Part shown: piece by piece, positions 1 to 12,894 of the stretch
Layout: each line of letters begins with the position of its first letter
How positions within the stretch are numbered: the first letter of the stretch is position 1
Origin: Setaria digitata
Lineage: Eukaryota; Nematoda; Chromadorea; Rhabditida; Setariidae
Reading direction: 5' to 3'
Length of the DNA stretch: 64,000 bases
Assembly (NCBI GenBank): GCA_003640385.1
Contig: RCAB01000219.1
Coordinates: forward strand, 1-64,000
Made by a program: the position numbers and the translations under genes
Notes under the pieces: generated by a model
Databases searched by the model: none
What the model saw: only the letters and a program-made list of their open reading frames with translations
Told to the model about the DNA's origin: nothing

Positions 1-110
1 TAATAATAATAATAATAATAAAATAATAATAATAAATAACAATAAATAATAATAAACAATAAATAATAATAAGTTAATAATAATAATAAATAACAACAAC
101 GATAATAATA
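1..110. repeat. AAT/TAA trinucleotide microsatellite (imperfect)
   Basis: The window opens with an imperfect run of AAT/TAA units interrupted by AAC and single-base changes, continuing to about position 110, after which it decays into AAC/GCA-type triplets. Confidence 0.9.
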
Positions 111-1804
111 CTAATCACAGTAGCAGCAATAGCAATAACAACAACAACAACCTTCTGACCCTTTTCTCTTTCTAAACTTCGCCTATCCCTTTCGCTAATG
201 TTCACTTCAATTCCTTGTTTACTCATTCAGCGATTGTTGCAGTAACTGCTTGTTTGATTCGTACATTTAAACATACAACAAATTCCGATGATTTAAAATG
301 GATTAATTAATTTTTACAAACATAAACGAATGAAATTAAACAAGAAAAAAAGAAGAAAGGACAAGATGAATAAAAAGTGGAATTTGCTGGAATTCATATC
401 AAACAAATATGCAAATTGAAACTTTTCAATAGTAGAATTATTACAATAATGATTTTAGACAAACTATTCTTCCTCTACTTTTTTTTTCTCTTTCTTTTGG
501 CTAACAAAATGGACAAAAAAAAAGCGAGTTTTTACTACTTTTTTTTCTCTTCTTTCATTTTTTTTTTTTTTTTTTTGGTGGGAATAGAAATAATTGGAAA
601 TACATAACATTCATAATACGCTATTAATTACATCAAATTGCCTATTCAATTCCGAGCATTATTGATCAAATGCTTGCGGTTTTTTTATTATATATACCTT
701 ACCTACTGCAAAGAGTACATTTCTAGATTTTTTATTTTAATCACGGTATTATACCTTTACTGGTAAATTTCGCATTTTGAATTTTAATAAATTGGCATAA
801 TTTTAAAAAGTTTTTCTTTGGAAAAAAAAAGAAAAAAAGGTAAACAAATTTACAGTTAGAAATGAAAAACAAACTTCATCACTACTACTGCATAAAATTA
901 TATTGAATTGATTAGATAAAAGTGTTTGAAGCGATTGCCTTCATTTATTGGCAATTTTCAAGGATTAAAAAAAATAAAAATAAATGTTAAAGCGTTTAAC
1001 TTCATTGGGTTTGAAAAAAATTCAAACAACTGAAATTAAAACTATTTGTTCAAATGAGTTCTACCAAATGGAAATTGAAGTCGACTGAAGTGAACAGAAC
1101 TACATTATACAAGTTGATTTCCACCCGCATCAAATTGCGACATATTCAATTAGCGTGATAGTTTTAAACATAATAATTCGAATGCTGCAGTATGAAGGTC
1201 AAGGGTTCTAAAGGTCATGAGATTTATCACGCTGTGAAGGAAAAAATTAAAAGTGAAAATATATTTAAAATGAGAATGTATTCTGCTGGATGTTATCAAA
1301 AATGAATCAAAATGATGTAAGAGCTTTTCTTTTTTCTATTTTATATATAATTTCATTGGACGATGAAAATGATAAATGGTAATAATGATGATAATAAAAA
1401 TGATAACAGTATAAGTAATCATTACAGTTATGAATTGTAATTATAAACGTAAAACGACAATGATTACTGCGATATGGAAAACAAGATAATAGTTAAGTTT
1501 AATTGCTGATTTATCCTTTAGAACAATTTTTTATTTTTTTTTATTTTTTGAAAATTAGAAAAGTGAAAACTATTCGAAGGTTTTAAATTGAAACAAATGC
1601 TTTTCGTCTCTTTTTTCTCTTTTTGTTAAGATGAGGAATTTGTTTGTTCTCTGCTCAAATGCATTACAACTTTAAAACATCAAAGGTTAGAAAGTTTTGT
1701 TTTCTCAATTCAAAAGATCTTTTTGGATTATTCAAAATATAATCCGAATTTAATATATATATATAAATTTAAAAAATATGATCTGAATTTATATATATAT
1801 TTAA

Positions 1805-2643
1805 TTTTTTACGTCATTACACTTATTTTACGCTATTGTCATGCTAGCTTGCTATTTGCTCTATTTTATTTTGCTTTCATGTTTCGTTTTTATTTTTTTA
1901 TTTCTTTATATCTTTTCACTTAATTTTACTTGAAATTAACTGAAATTAAGTGAAAAGAAATAAAGAAATAAATAAAAAAAAACGAAATATATATATACCG
2001 GTTTGCCACTTTCCATTCTTCCTTCTACGTTTTTTTTTTTTTTCATTAGGCAGAAGTTTGATAAAGCAATAATATGAACATATTTGGAGCCCAAAAAATG
2101 TGGCCCTAAAAAAATTATTAATTAGCTAAAATAGGAAGCAAAAAAAAATGTAGCAGATTAAATGCATTGTTAGATATATGTATATTTAAAAAAGGCTCAT
2201 GAAGAAAAGCGTTTAGACTGCATCAGAAAGTGTGCTTTTCAGAGTTTACTTAGGGTTAAATTTCAGAAAAAGAATTCTAGAAGTATTTTTTGATGTAACA
2301 TATCAGCATGAAATAATTGCAATTATCAAATAATGAGAACAGCACAGTTATCACTCCTATGTTTGTTAATTTCACTTTTGAATTTCAAATTTTAAAGAAC
2401 AGTTTGGTCTTTTAGCAATAAAGTTTGAATGCATCGATTTTCATTAGTTGCTAAAAATTATTCGATTTCGGAAATTTTACTTGAAATTAATTGAAATTAA
2501 GTGAAAAGAATTAAATTGTGAAGAAATAAATAAAATAAAAAAAAAAAAAAAAAAAAAAAAACGAAACATGAAAGCAAAATAAAATAGAGCAGATGGCAAG
2601 CTAGCAGGACAATAACGTAAAACAAATGTAATGAAGTAAAAAA
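1805..2643. repeat. Inverted repeat with partial direct copy
   Basis: The segment about 1805-1890 is the reverse complement of about 2556-2643 over roughly 85 bases with about eight mismatches; both contain TGCTAGCTTGC-type sequence and the CTATTTTATTTTGCTTTCATG block in opposite orientations. The sequence just right of the left arm (about 1921-1990) also occurs in direct orientation at about 2475-2565. The left unit is therefore itself a foldback centred near 1935. There is no open frame inside; it could be a decayed non-autonomous element. Confidence 0.75.
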
Positions 2644-5600
2644 ATCAACCTAAAACAAATAGAAATTAAGATAAAATGGAGTAAAAAGTGAGAAATAAGC
2701 AAGAAGGGAATGAAATTGGAAATGATAATATATGGAAATTAAGTAAAATTAAACTAGAAATTTTTAAATTTTTTTTTGCATTATCACTACTAAATTAAAT
2801 TATCTCCTACATTTCCATTACTTGAATAAATATTCATAATTACTACGATATTTTTCGCCACATATATCTTCAATTTATGATTAAATCTATTTTTGTAACA
2901 TATTTTAACCACTCAGTCATTTCAATCGTCATTCTTCTTGAAAGGAATTAAATAAAATAAAAATAAGTAAATGAAATTTCCATTTTTCATTCATAATTTA
3001 GTGGCAAGCAGAGATAAAAGTGCATACAAATGTAAATAAATATACTTTTAAAAAAGTATATTTATATACATTATAAAATATATACATATAATAAAGAGTT
3101 GCCGATGGAATTTTAAAAGGCACAATCGGAAAAAGAATTAATCAATTATTATATTCAATTTTCTTTGGTCAGTTATTGGAATTTAGCAGTTTTCACATGA
3201 TAAATGCATTAGTGAGTTTTGTCTCAAAAAAAAAAAAGAAAAAAAAATGAAAAATGCTTTTCGTATTTTCGTCAGAATAATTTATTAAGTGTTAGTGTCA
3301 AATTTAAAAATAATTAGTCCGCCACTATAGTATATTTTTTTTTTGTTGAAATTGCCATTATCCGTTCCTCTTCTTGAAATGAAAAAATTTGATTTTGAAA
3401 AATTGACAAATCTTTTCTTTTCTTCTTCTTTGCTCCTATATTCCTCGATTACGTCAAATTTCTTCAATAATACTGCAAATGAATCCTTCGCCCTCCTGTG
3501 TTGATCATATATTTATCCAAAAGCATCTAAATTTTTTCGCATTTTAATAAATTTACATATAATGTTTCCCATACGTCATATTTCAGTCTGTTTGTAAATT
3601 TTCACATAGAAATAACATAAAATATCAAATTGTTCTTGAATTTTAACACTCCTATGGTAGTTTTTTTCGTCCTCTTTTTTTCTTTTTAATTTTTTGTATA
3701 AAAATATTTTTCTATTTAATGTACTTCATGCTTCCTATTTATTCGCTTATATCTATTCAGAATTGTCGAATTTTAATAGATCAAAATTTTAGCCCTCAAT
3801 TTAAGTATTTTCAGAATTAAAAATGAAATACAAAGATTATGAATTAGTGGATTTTCTTTTATTTTACCACTTTAGCTTTTCGGGAATTTTTGTTCAAATC
3901 GCAAAATCCGCTTTGTTTTTCGTTCTTTCCTTTTATTTTTCTTTCGTAATAAAATACCAGACGGAGGAGAAAAAAACCTTGGAAATCTTCCCTTTCTTTC
4001 TTCCTCTTCCTCTTCCTCTCTCTCTCTCTCTCCATTCTTACCTCTGCTCTTCCCCATCATGATAAGCGATTAAATGAGCTACAGAAAAAGGAGAAAGGAA
4101 AATTGATGAAAGGGTGAACAAAAAGAGGAAAAAAGAAAGGAAAAAAAAAGCAAGAAAAAATAGAAATGGTTGGATTATGAAGCATTGGCTATTACTGTCA
4201 ATGTATTAACAGTAACAACAATCGTATGGAATGCATAAATAAATGCCACACAACAATCATTCATTAAACCAAGTATACATATATATATTTATATATATAT
4301 ACATAAATAAATATTAGTGCTGTAAGTATGAGACGGAATGGAAAAGGTGTGAAAAAAAAGGGAGTAAAATGAGAGGAGGAAGACAAGGGGGAATGGAAAT
4401 AGGAAAATTTACCGGTTAAATATGAAACAATAAGAGAGAAAAACAAATTTCAATTACAAAACTTATTACGATCGGTATAGAAGGATATGCTTTAATTCTC
4501 GAGTAAATGATGAGTTTTTGATTCTCGAGTGAATAGTACACATTGGTCTTTCGATTATTTGAACAGATAGATAAATAGATAGATACCTTTATAAATAATT
4601 TCCTCACTGTTTCTATTTTCCCTACCTTTCCTTTATCATTTTTGCTTTCTCCTAGTTTTGTTCTTCCCTTTTTTCAGCTTTTCCATCTTCTGCCTTTCTT
4701 CTTCTAATGATTCATCTAAAAAAAAAAAAAAAAAAATTATGTATTAAAATATAAATGCCTCCTTCTTATGATTTAAATTTAATTGTCTGAAAGTTGAAAA
4801 TAATATTACATCACTTTTTATATTACTATTTTAACTTAGATAATACTATTTTTTCTCTTTTTTTCCAAATCATTTTTTGGAAATATTTTTGTATTATTTC
4901 AAACCAATTATAATTATGGTAAAAGTTTAGAAATGAAGATTTTGTTTACAGTTGTAAAACTTCTATTTCCTCTTAATTTCTCCGTCCTTTTCTGCTTTCT
5001 TTTTTCCCCAATCCTTTGTTTGTTCCGTTTCTACACTCCAACTTAAGAGGGGGTCAACTAAGAAATTGCGAGGTAATAGAAAGGTTACAAACACAAGATT
5101 GAGAAGTTGACATTTCAAGATTTCATGATTAGAAAAAAGAGAATGGATGAGAATGGCAGGAGATCTAGTGATTTCAATGAAATTTCTTTTCAATTTAACA
5201 ATGAACAGAAAATTTTCGATCTCATTCTAAAAAGTTAAAATTTTATAGAATCTAATTAAAAAAAAGAAAAAACAAGCTTATAAAATGTGCGTTTTAAACT
5301 CTCATGACTATAATAATAGTGTTATTTATTAATTTTATTGAAACATTTTCATTCCTTAACATTAACATTTTAACTTTTTCCTGAATAGTTCTCCACACCG
5401 ATTATTACAATAATCTATTATGCTGAATATTTTTGTTTACTTCATCTCTTTCATTTCCTCAAAAAAAAAGGAAAATGTTGGAATTTTTACAAAATTTTCA
5501 TCTTATCTTTTCCTTTAACTTTTAATTAAATAATAATAAGAGGGCCGCTATTACATCCCTACGGCTTATCATGTGATGCTATTTATCGAACTATTTATCA

Positions 5601-7529
5601 AATCTACGGCAATAAATTTTCAATTTTTAGAAATCCAACTCAAAATTTAAGTCCCTGTTAATTATATTCTAAAAAAAGGAAAAAAAAAACTTTTTTTAAT
5701 CAGCAACATCTATACTGATCGTTATCATAGTTAACAGTTACGATAACACTGAATTTTTGCTTGAAAAAAAAAAAGTTGTAGGATAGAAGAATCTTTCAAT
5801 GAAACTAGTATGAGGCCGCTGATCATATGGCATAATTATTTTAATGGTGAAAGAAAAAAAAGAAAAGAAAAATAATATATTATCAAAAATATTATATCAA
5901 AATTAATATATGGAATGAAATTTTTCGTACTTTCCGAATAAAAAGTAGAGGAAACAAAAAGAGAGAAGAAATTTAAGCCATTGAAAATTGCTTCAAAAAA
6001 TAATGGGAATTAAAAAAAAAGAAAAGAAAAAGATGAAAATTTGACTTAAAATATCATGAGAAATGCAAAAAAAAATTTTAAATTTGAAATGAAGTTAAAA
6101 GATCAGATAGAATGGAGAGATGTGTTTACAGAGTTAAGCTGAGCTAGTTTTAGCCGTCATTACACTTCAGTACGTTACAAACACTGATTTGTAATTCGAG
6201 TATTTCAGTTCAGTTATCTCTGTGACACAACAACAATTTATTTTTTTCTTCACAGATTTTTAAAACAATATACTGTTTTTGCAACAAAACAATATACTTT
6301 TTTTTTTTTTCAGTAGCGGCACCAATGTTTTGATTTTATTTCACTTTATGAATTTTATTACTTTTACAAAATTTCAAATCAATAATTATTAACTGTTTAG
6401 CCAAATTACAAACGCAAACGATTTTCAATACGAAAAAAAAGCAAAAAAAAAAAAAGAAAAAATAGACCAGAGGTTAAAACTGAAAATTATACCTTTCATT
6501 TTTTTTTTGACTTCAGTTTTCCATGTAACCAAATTTTTTATTTATTTATCAAGTTTTGTATTTGATAGTTGTTGTAGATTTGAAAATTTTAACAAATTAT
6601 TGCTTGTAAAAATTGCTGTCTGAAAAATCATCAAATTTTTTATTTAAAATTACTTTTCAGGAAAGAAAATCAGCATGAATTTACGAAATGATCACAATAG
6701 GTACAAATGAATGATTTTTCTGCTCAGGAATAATAATGCAATTCTGCATCCGACTGCAATCAAATCGATTTACCCGTAGCATAATTACTGATTATAGCAG
6801 CTGAAATAATTTGAGGACTGACATAATGAAACTGTTTTGGAAGCTTATTGAAACATATTCTGATTTGGCTTTTTCAAATATTGCTGGAAGACATAAAATG
6901 ATCATGAAAAGTTAATACATCAAAAATTTCACAAATTTTGAAATATTAATTGCACTGCATTAGTGAGCAGACAGTAGAAAACGAAGATAAACAAAAAAAA
7001 AAAAAGAAAGCAAAATTTGATGCAATCTTGCAAGTATATTTTTACTTAACCTTTAGCATTTGCTATCATAATCATTTCCTAAATAAATAGTAAATGACGG
7101 AAAAAAAGAAAAAAAGCAGTACTAAACTTTCCCATCAATAAACGACAGAATAAATCTTATCATGATGCAATAACGGATTCCATCATTTCTCCCGAGCGTA
7201 TCGCCCTATTTTTGGTAATTTCCCTTTTCGTTTTCATTTTCATTTTCTTTTTATCCTTTTTTTTCCTTATTATTGCCATTATTCTTGTTATTGTTAAAAA
7301 AATAATATTACTTAACTTATTATCTATCGTCTTTATCAAAGTGACATACCAAATTTTCAGTTAAATCATCTCCTATGAGGCTTCAGATAGCTTAGTCGAA
7401 TGAAATTCTATTATTTCATCCATTTTTCTATTTTGTTGATAATAAAATCTATCTATCTATCATTTTTAAGGTTTAGTATCCCTTTTTTTTCTTTTGTGAG
7501 GCTATAAAGTAATAAAAATTGAAAAGTTT

Positions 7530-7535
7530 ATGGAT

Positions 7536-7573
<38 letters not shown>

Positions 7574-7575
7574 TA
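7530..7575. repeat. AT dinucleotide repeat
   Basis: An alternating AT run of about 30 bases, followed by more TATATG-like sequence. It lies about 300 bases upstream of the MAM-protein start codon. Confidence 0.85.
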
Positions 7576-7859
7576 CGGTATATGTATATATGTAGACATA
7601 TATGGTATTTATATAAAAGTTTATAGTAATATATGTATCATATTTAAAAACAATTTTATTCAAAGTATTGCTAAAAGTTTATTAGACAGAATGAGAAACT
7701 TGAAGGCAAAGAAAAAAGGACAGCAAAAACAGTAAAATTAAATGACCAATCGAAATTCTAAGCCGGTTTTTCGGGTTCAAAAGGAGAGAATTATTCTTAT
7801 AAAAAGGGATAAAATGTTTGTCTTTAAATGATATATACTCTGAATGATACGTTGAAACA

Positions 7860-10800
7860 ATGCAATGGATGGTGTTATCTTTCTTAGTGATTGAATCGTT
7901 TCCATATTTTATCAATGGTTGTACACCACGATATCAGGAAGAACTTCAGTATCTCGATCATTATCTTGGTATTGAACCCGAAAATCAGGGTAACTTACCA
8001 GTAGCAGGTACAATTTTATTTTTTTTTTTATAAGCAAAAATTTTTCTTGATGTAAAAAAAGAAGTGAAACTATCAATGTGATTTTAAACTTCTGTATACT
8101 TCTCTTCTCCTTTTCCTTCTTTTTAACAATTTTAAAAGTATTTGAAAGTTATTAAAAAAAAAAGAAATTTTTACCGAATGTTTAAAACTTTTGAGAAGAA
8201 AAGTAGATTAAATAGATTTGCTTTTGAAGATTCCAAAAGTTCTTAGAAATCACTTATTTTTGCTGCTTCAGAAACCACGCTAAAACATTATATAAATAAT
8301 CCATCGAAGTTGACTTGTCAATTCAATGAACCATGCGCTTGGATAAATGTTCCTGATGATAATTTATTAGATACATCAGATTTCTATTTATTTGTTAAAA
8401 AAAACGCCAAGCCATTTCCGGCACAAGTACAACCAGGACCACCTGATCCATTAAAAGGTTTTCATTTTCTATGTTAAGAGGAAAAAAAAAAGAAAAAAGA
8501 GAAATAATTTTTTAATTTTCAGTGGCTATTATAATAGGAATTTCATTTTTTACATTTTGATTTAACATAAAAGAAAATAGTGCCTAAAAAATTATCACAA
8601 TTAAATGAACATTAAAATCTGAATATATAAGACTTCTAAACTAGATTAATTTTGTGCAAACCGAAGCTTTATTATTAGATTTAATTTTCTTTTTTCTAAA
8701 TGCTTTTTTTCAGTGATAAAGGGGAGAAAGGAAATAAATTCTCCACATATTTATTAATAATTTATTTATAGGTACAAAATTCATTCTCGCAGGTAACACA
8801 ACATCAAAAGCTCAAAGTGCAGTACTTGTTAGTGCACCGATTGCTTGCCAACGTACTTCTGGTTCATTAACATTCAAGTAATTTTACTTTTGTTAAATGA
8901 GCAAAATAAATTAGTCTGTAAAGCTGGCATTCCCCAAATTTATTTTCAGAAACTTGATCCTGATAGAAATTATGGTAGAAAACTCATACATTGAAATGTC
9001 AAATTTAAAATGCTCAATAAATTCAGAAAAGATGAAATATTCTAGATATTGGCTATATAATGAAGCAAAAATTGAAACGTTAATTTTAAAGCCTTCCACA
9101 CGTCGGAATCGTCTTCGGGTAACAATAATTCGCTTTTTGTTCATTTAATCAGTTGAAAAATTTATTTTAAATTCTAATTTAAAAGGAAATGTAGAAAATA
9201 GTGAAATAACAAAAAAAAGCTTTTTGTATTTTAAGGTTATTTTACGATTGCTTAGTGAATGCTACTTCCTTCGAGCCTTTAATGATCATTGTCGAGTCGA
9301 AATACCGGAAATTGTTGAGCCATTTCGGATTGGCATACGTGTTTATGGCTTGAAGGATTCAGCATTAGGAAGTTTCGGGATGTTAACAGATATTGAGTAT
9401 AATGCTGAGATATGTCTGGAGCCTAGTGAGTTGGTAAAAGCTTTCTTTTGAAATTAATTCATTAACCAATTTATTGCAGCAGCTGTTAGAAAAAAAAAAA
9501 AGAATCATTCTAAACTTAATTTAACAACTAATTTTAGATTTCAAATCTATTAAGCGAATTAGTAAATACTTTTCGTAACTGAATGATGTATAACAAATCA
9601 TGCAGACCAGTAATGCATTCTTTTAGGAACTAACGAATTGCAAAATGATAGCAAAAGTTTAAATGTTTAACCATCAATTAATAACGTTCTTAAGAATTAT
9701 GGAAATTCTCCTGTTTCATTAAATAATATTTGACAAAATTGCTCTTTGGATGTCTATTTATCACCCTACAGGTAACGATCTTCACAAGATAAAATTCAGA
9801 GTTATCAACAGTGTTTGGGTCTCGAGCCGTTCCTCCATCATTGTCAGCATCTTATCCGATCACAGCTTCTGAACTTTCCTGTCCCGATTACAATTCAACC
9901 TGTCGTTGGTCCAATAGTCATTCATCATCAGCTGAATGGAAAATTGGATGGAATCGTCGAAGATGGAGGGAAATCTTCGGGAAGGAAAGTAAACCAACTG
10001 GGACTTTCTTTTATCAATATGTTGATTCGATCGTCGAAAAACCGTATTCAGTGTTGCGATCAGAACTAATCCCATGCACTAGTACTATTACCACCCTTAG
10101 TTTCAGGTTTGTCATATTTGAATTTCGATAATTATGGACAGTGTTGAAATTATGAAATATAAATTTCCATATAATTTCTCAGCAATTACGAAATTAGACC
10201 CTCATTAAAAAAATAATAGGTCTTTTATAATTTTGTATTTTTTCAAATGCCTTTTCAATAAAAGTGCTGAAAAATATTATAACATCGATCATTTGTGTTA
10301 GTTGTTAAAAAAAAAAAATTTATTCATTAGAAATTTCACTGGATTTTTTCATTTTCTCTCGATCTACTTAAATCTACGTTGCTTTAGAATTCAATAAATT
10401 TTAATTTGAAACAATTTTTGTTTGCAGATACTGGCTGCAGCACGGTACACAAGTTCAAACTTGTATAGTTACCGCCTCGAACATTATAATTAGCTGTGTA
10501 TATTTAAGCGAATTAACTATTCCTGGACCAATTAGCATTGATCTTGATGTACCAACCGATGAACCTTTCCGGGTATGAAATAACAGTAGCATATTTCCGA
10601 TATTATTTTATATTCAATAATATAAAGGAATTTGACAAATAAATTCAATAAAGTAAATAGTTTTTGCTTTACTAATTAAACTGCTGGTATTACCTAATTG
10701 ATAAAATAAGCATATTATTCATGACTAATGAAATATTCGGAAAATATTTTCTTTTAACAATATTTGATATTGTGATAGAATCAACTTCAGCAAGTTTCAT

Positions 10801-12894
10801 TTTACAGTTCATATTTGAAATGATCAATTTTGATAATTCAACTGAAGGTCTTGTTGTTATTGATGATTTGCAATTTACTGGCTTATTGTGTCATGAAGTA
10901 ACTATGCCACCTACTACAACAATTAATCCATTGCAAATTAGGCGACTTTTTTCACTTCAATCCTATCCACAAGTGTTAATTGTACGTAACTTCACTGTTA
11001 TTATCTATTTGACGTACTACAGAAAAAAAAAAATTGACAATTATAAATCAAAAAAAAAAAATTTTCTTAAACACCTATAAAGTATTAAAATATGTTAAGA
11101 TAATGAAATCAAATCTTTTAAATCATTTCTAAAAATATTCGACAAAATTTTTTCCAACGAAAAAATATTTTAATTTATCTCATATTGCTGCCTTTTTTTT
11201 TGTTTAATGAAAAAATACTCTTTCAGCATCAGTCTTTTATGGGTCATTTAGTAAACGCTATGATTGTAATTTCAGGATAGCATACCAACACTGAATTGTG
11301 ATTTTAACCGGAATACATGTCCACAATGGGAAAATGATGGAAATTGGTTCTTAGGAATGGTTCCAAGTGCTGATCCTTTCTTATTACCCTCATCAATGAA
11401 AGGTTAAAATTTAATATGAATTCTAGGTACATATTAATTATCTTGACAAAAATTAGGAATAATTAAATTTTTTTATCTTATTAATTTCACTAAGCAAGTG
11501 CGTTGATAAAATTATATATAGAGTAATAAGGGTAATCATCAGGTGATTTTTTTTTATCTATATTAATCACTTTCAGATCAAGTTTTGGTAGCTGTCTTAA
11601 ATAAATCTGGTACAGCTATATTACAATCCCGGGAAGTTCCATGTGCTTCAAAAGCTAGGATTTTCATCGCTTACTTTCGAACTGAAAATTCTGGATTAAT
11701 GGTTTGCATCGAGAAACATTGTGTTAATACCAGAGATGAATATTCTGGTAAAATTTTTCAAAGATTTCAATAATTTAAAAAGATTGATGAGAGGAGATTG
11801 TGTTTGGTCTTTAATGATGCATACAAGAATGCTTCCTCAGCTGACCGATTTCTTTGAAAGGAATAAACGTAAATAATTTTTATCTCACATTTTTCGGTTG
11901 GCTTTCCATGAAAGTTGATCGAGTGGAACCATTTTTCATTCGGTTGGTAGCAAAATCAACCGGACCCGGCTTAACTATAATTCGAAAAATCGAAACAACT
12001 GGCAATTGGTGCCCGCTGCAATCCTTAACTCAACACGCTTGCAAAAGACTTACCTGTATATTTCAACAAACTTTTTGCGATTATAAAACGGAAACAAATT
12101 CACGTGCCAATGTTTTGTTCAGAAGTGACTCAGAGGGTAAGTTTAACTTTTTTACTTTTTAAAATATTCAATATTTCCTATGTTTCAGTGCTACATTCCT
12201 CGGAAATTTGCGATAAATTTACTTATTGCATTTTTTTTCTAATAAAATTGCAATTCAGCATTTTCGAAAATTAATTGATTTAAATAACGCAATGCTAATT
12301 GGTATTTTAACACTTGACATTTTTAACTGAAGAGATTAGATTAAAATTCTGAACCATCACAAAGTAATAAAAATGATTGCGTTTCTCTAATTTGTTTAAC
12401 TCTTTAGGATTAACAGTAAGTATTAGCAAAGAACCAGGTTTAGCCATACTGCGATCGCCACAATTTCAACTTCCACGGCCAATTGAATTGCAAATTGAGG
12501 TCATTTTTCTGATTTTTTGATAGAATTAAAAATAAATAGAATGATTTAATCATTAGCTGTCTAACATATTTATTATCAGTCCATTAATCCGGAAATTATC
12601 AATACCTTTAGAATACTTATTCAATTTCTAATTAATTTTCAGATTTATCAGTCAACGTTTGGTTCTCAAACATATCTGTGTGGTGACGTTTTCAGCACCT
12701 TGTACGATTGTCGACCGATATTAGGCCCAAAAATAGAACTGCCAACGACAGAAAAAGTAATTTTACCGCTTGATCAGGATGCTCAAAACTTCACAATTAT
12801 TGCAGTACACGACAAATTTACCGAGTTTGGGGCAGCGAAATTTGTTATTTCAAAAATTGAAGTAGTGGATGAAGACGGAAAATTATTATGCTAA
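7860..12894 (+). CDS. Secreted protein with four MAM-like domains
   Basis: Thirteen exons: 7860-8007, 8272-8457, 8772-8877, 9046-9118, 9236-9425, 9800-10106, 10428-10572, 10808-10981, 11276-11402, 11577-11747, 11861-12136, 12408-12499, 12643-12894. They give 748 residues with phase kept at every junction. The start MQWMVLSFLVIES reads as a signal peptide with no later membrane span, so the product should be extracellular. Four modules each begin with a C-x-F-x(4,5)-C-x-W-like motif: CQFNEPCAW (~60), CPDYNSTCRW (~262), CDFNRNTCPQW (~451) and a divergent CIFQQTFC (~607). The first two continue into LTF-KYW / LSF-RYW and end in hallmark strands such as IDDLQFTGLLC. MAM domains mediate extracellular adhesion or receptor assembly; no catalytic domain is present. 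The exon at 11861 uses a weak acceptor (TTTGAAAG). The gene name is not recognised. Confidence 0.87.

Larger units (their letters stand above)
1..7859. other. AT-rich non-coding region with simple repeats
   Basis: I see no convincing gene in this stretch. Open frames are short, low-complexity (F, K, Y, I rich) and have no recognisable domains or phase-consistent splice partners. It holds a TAA/AAT-type microsatellite at the left edge (about 1-110), many homopolymer A and T runs, a CT/GA-rich tract near 4005-4032, an AT dinucleotide run near 7540-7570, and the inverted repeat listed separately. Regulatory sequence for the gene starting at 7860 may lie in its right part, but nothing specific is visible. 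Confidence 0.6.

Noticed and set aside
3823..4062. 79-residue frame and its antisense frame in the left region
   Set aside because: Both are driven by a CT/GA-rich simple-sequ­ence tract.
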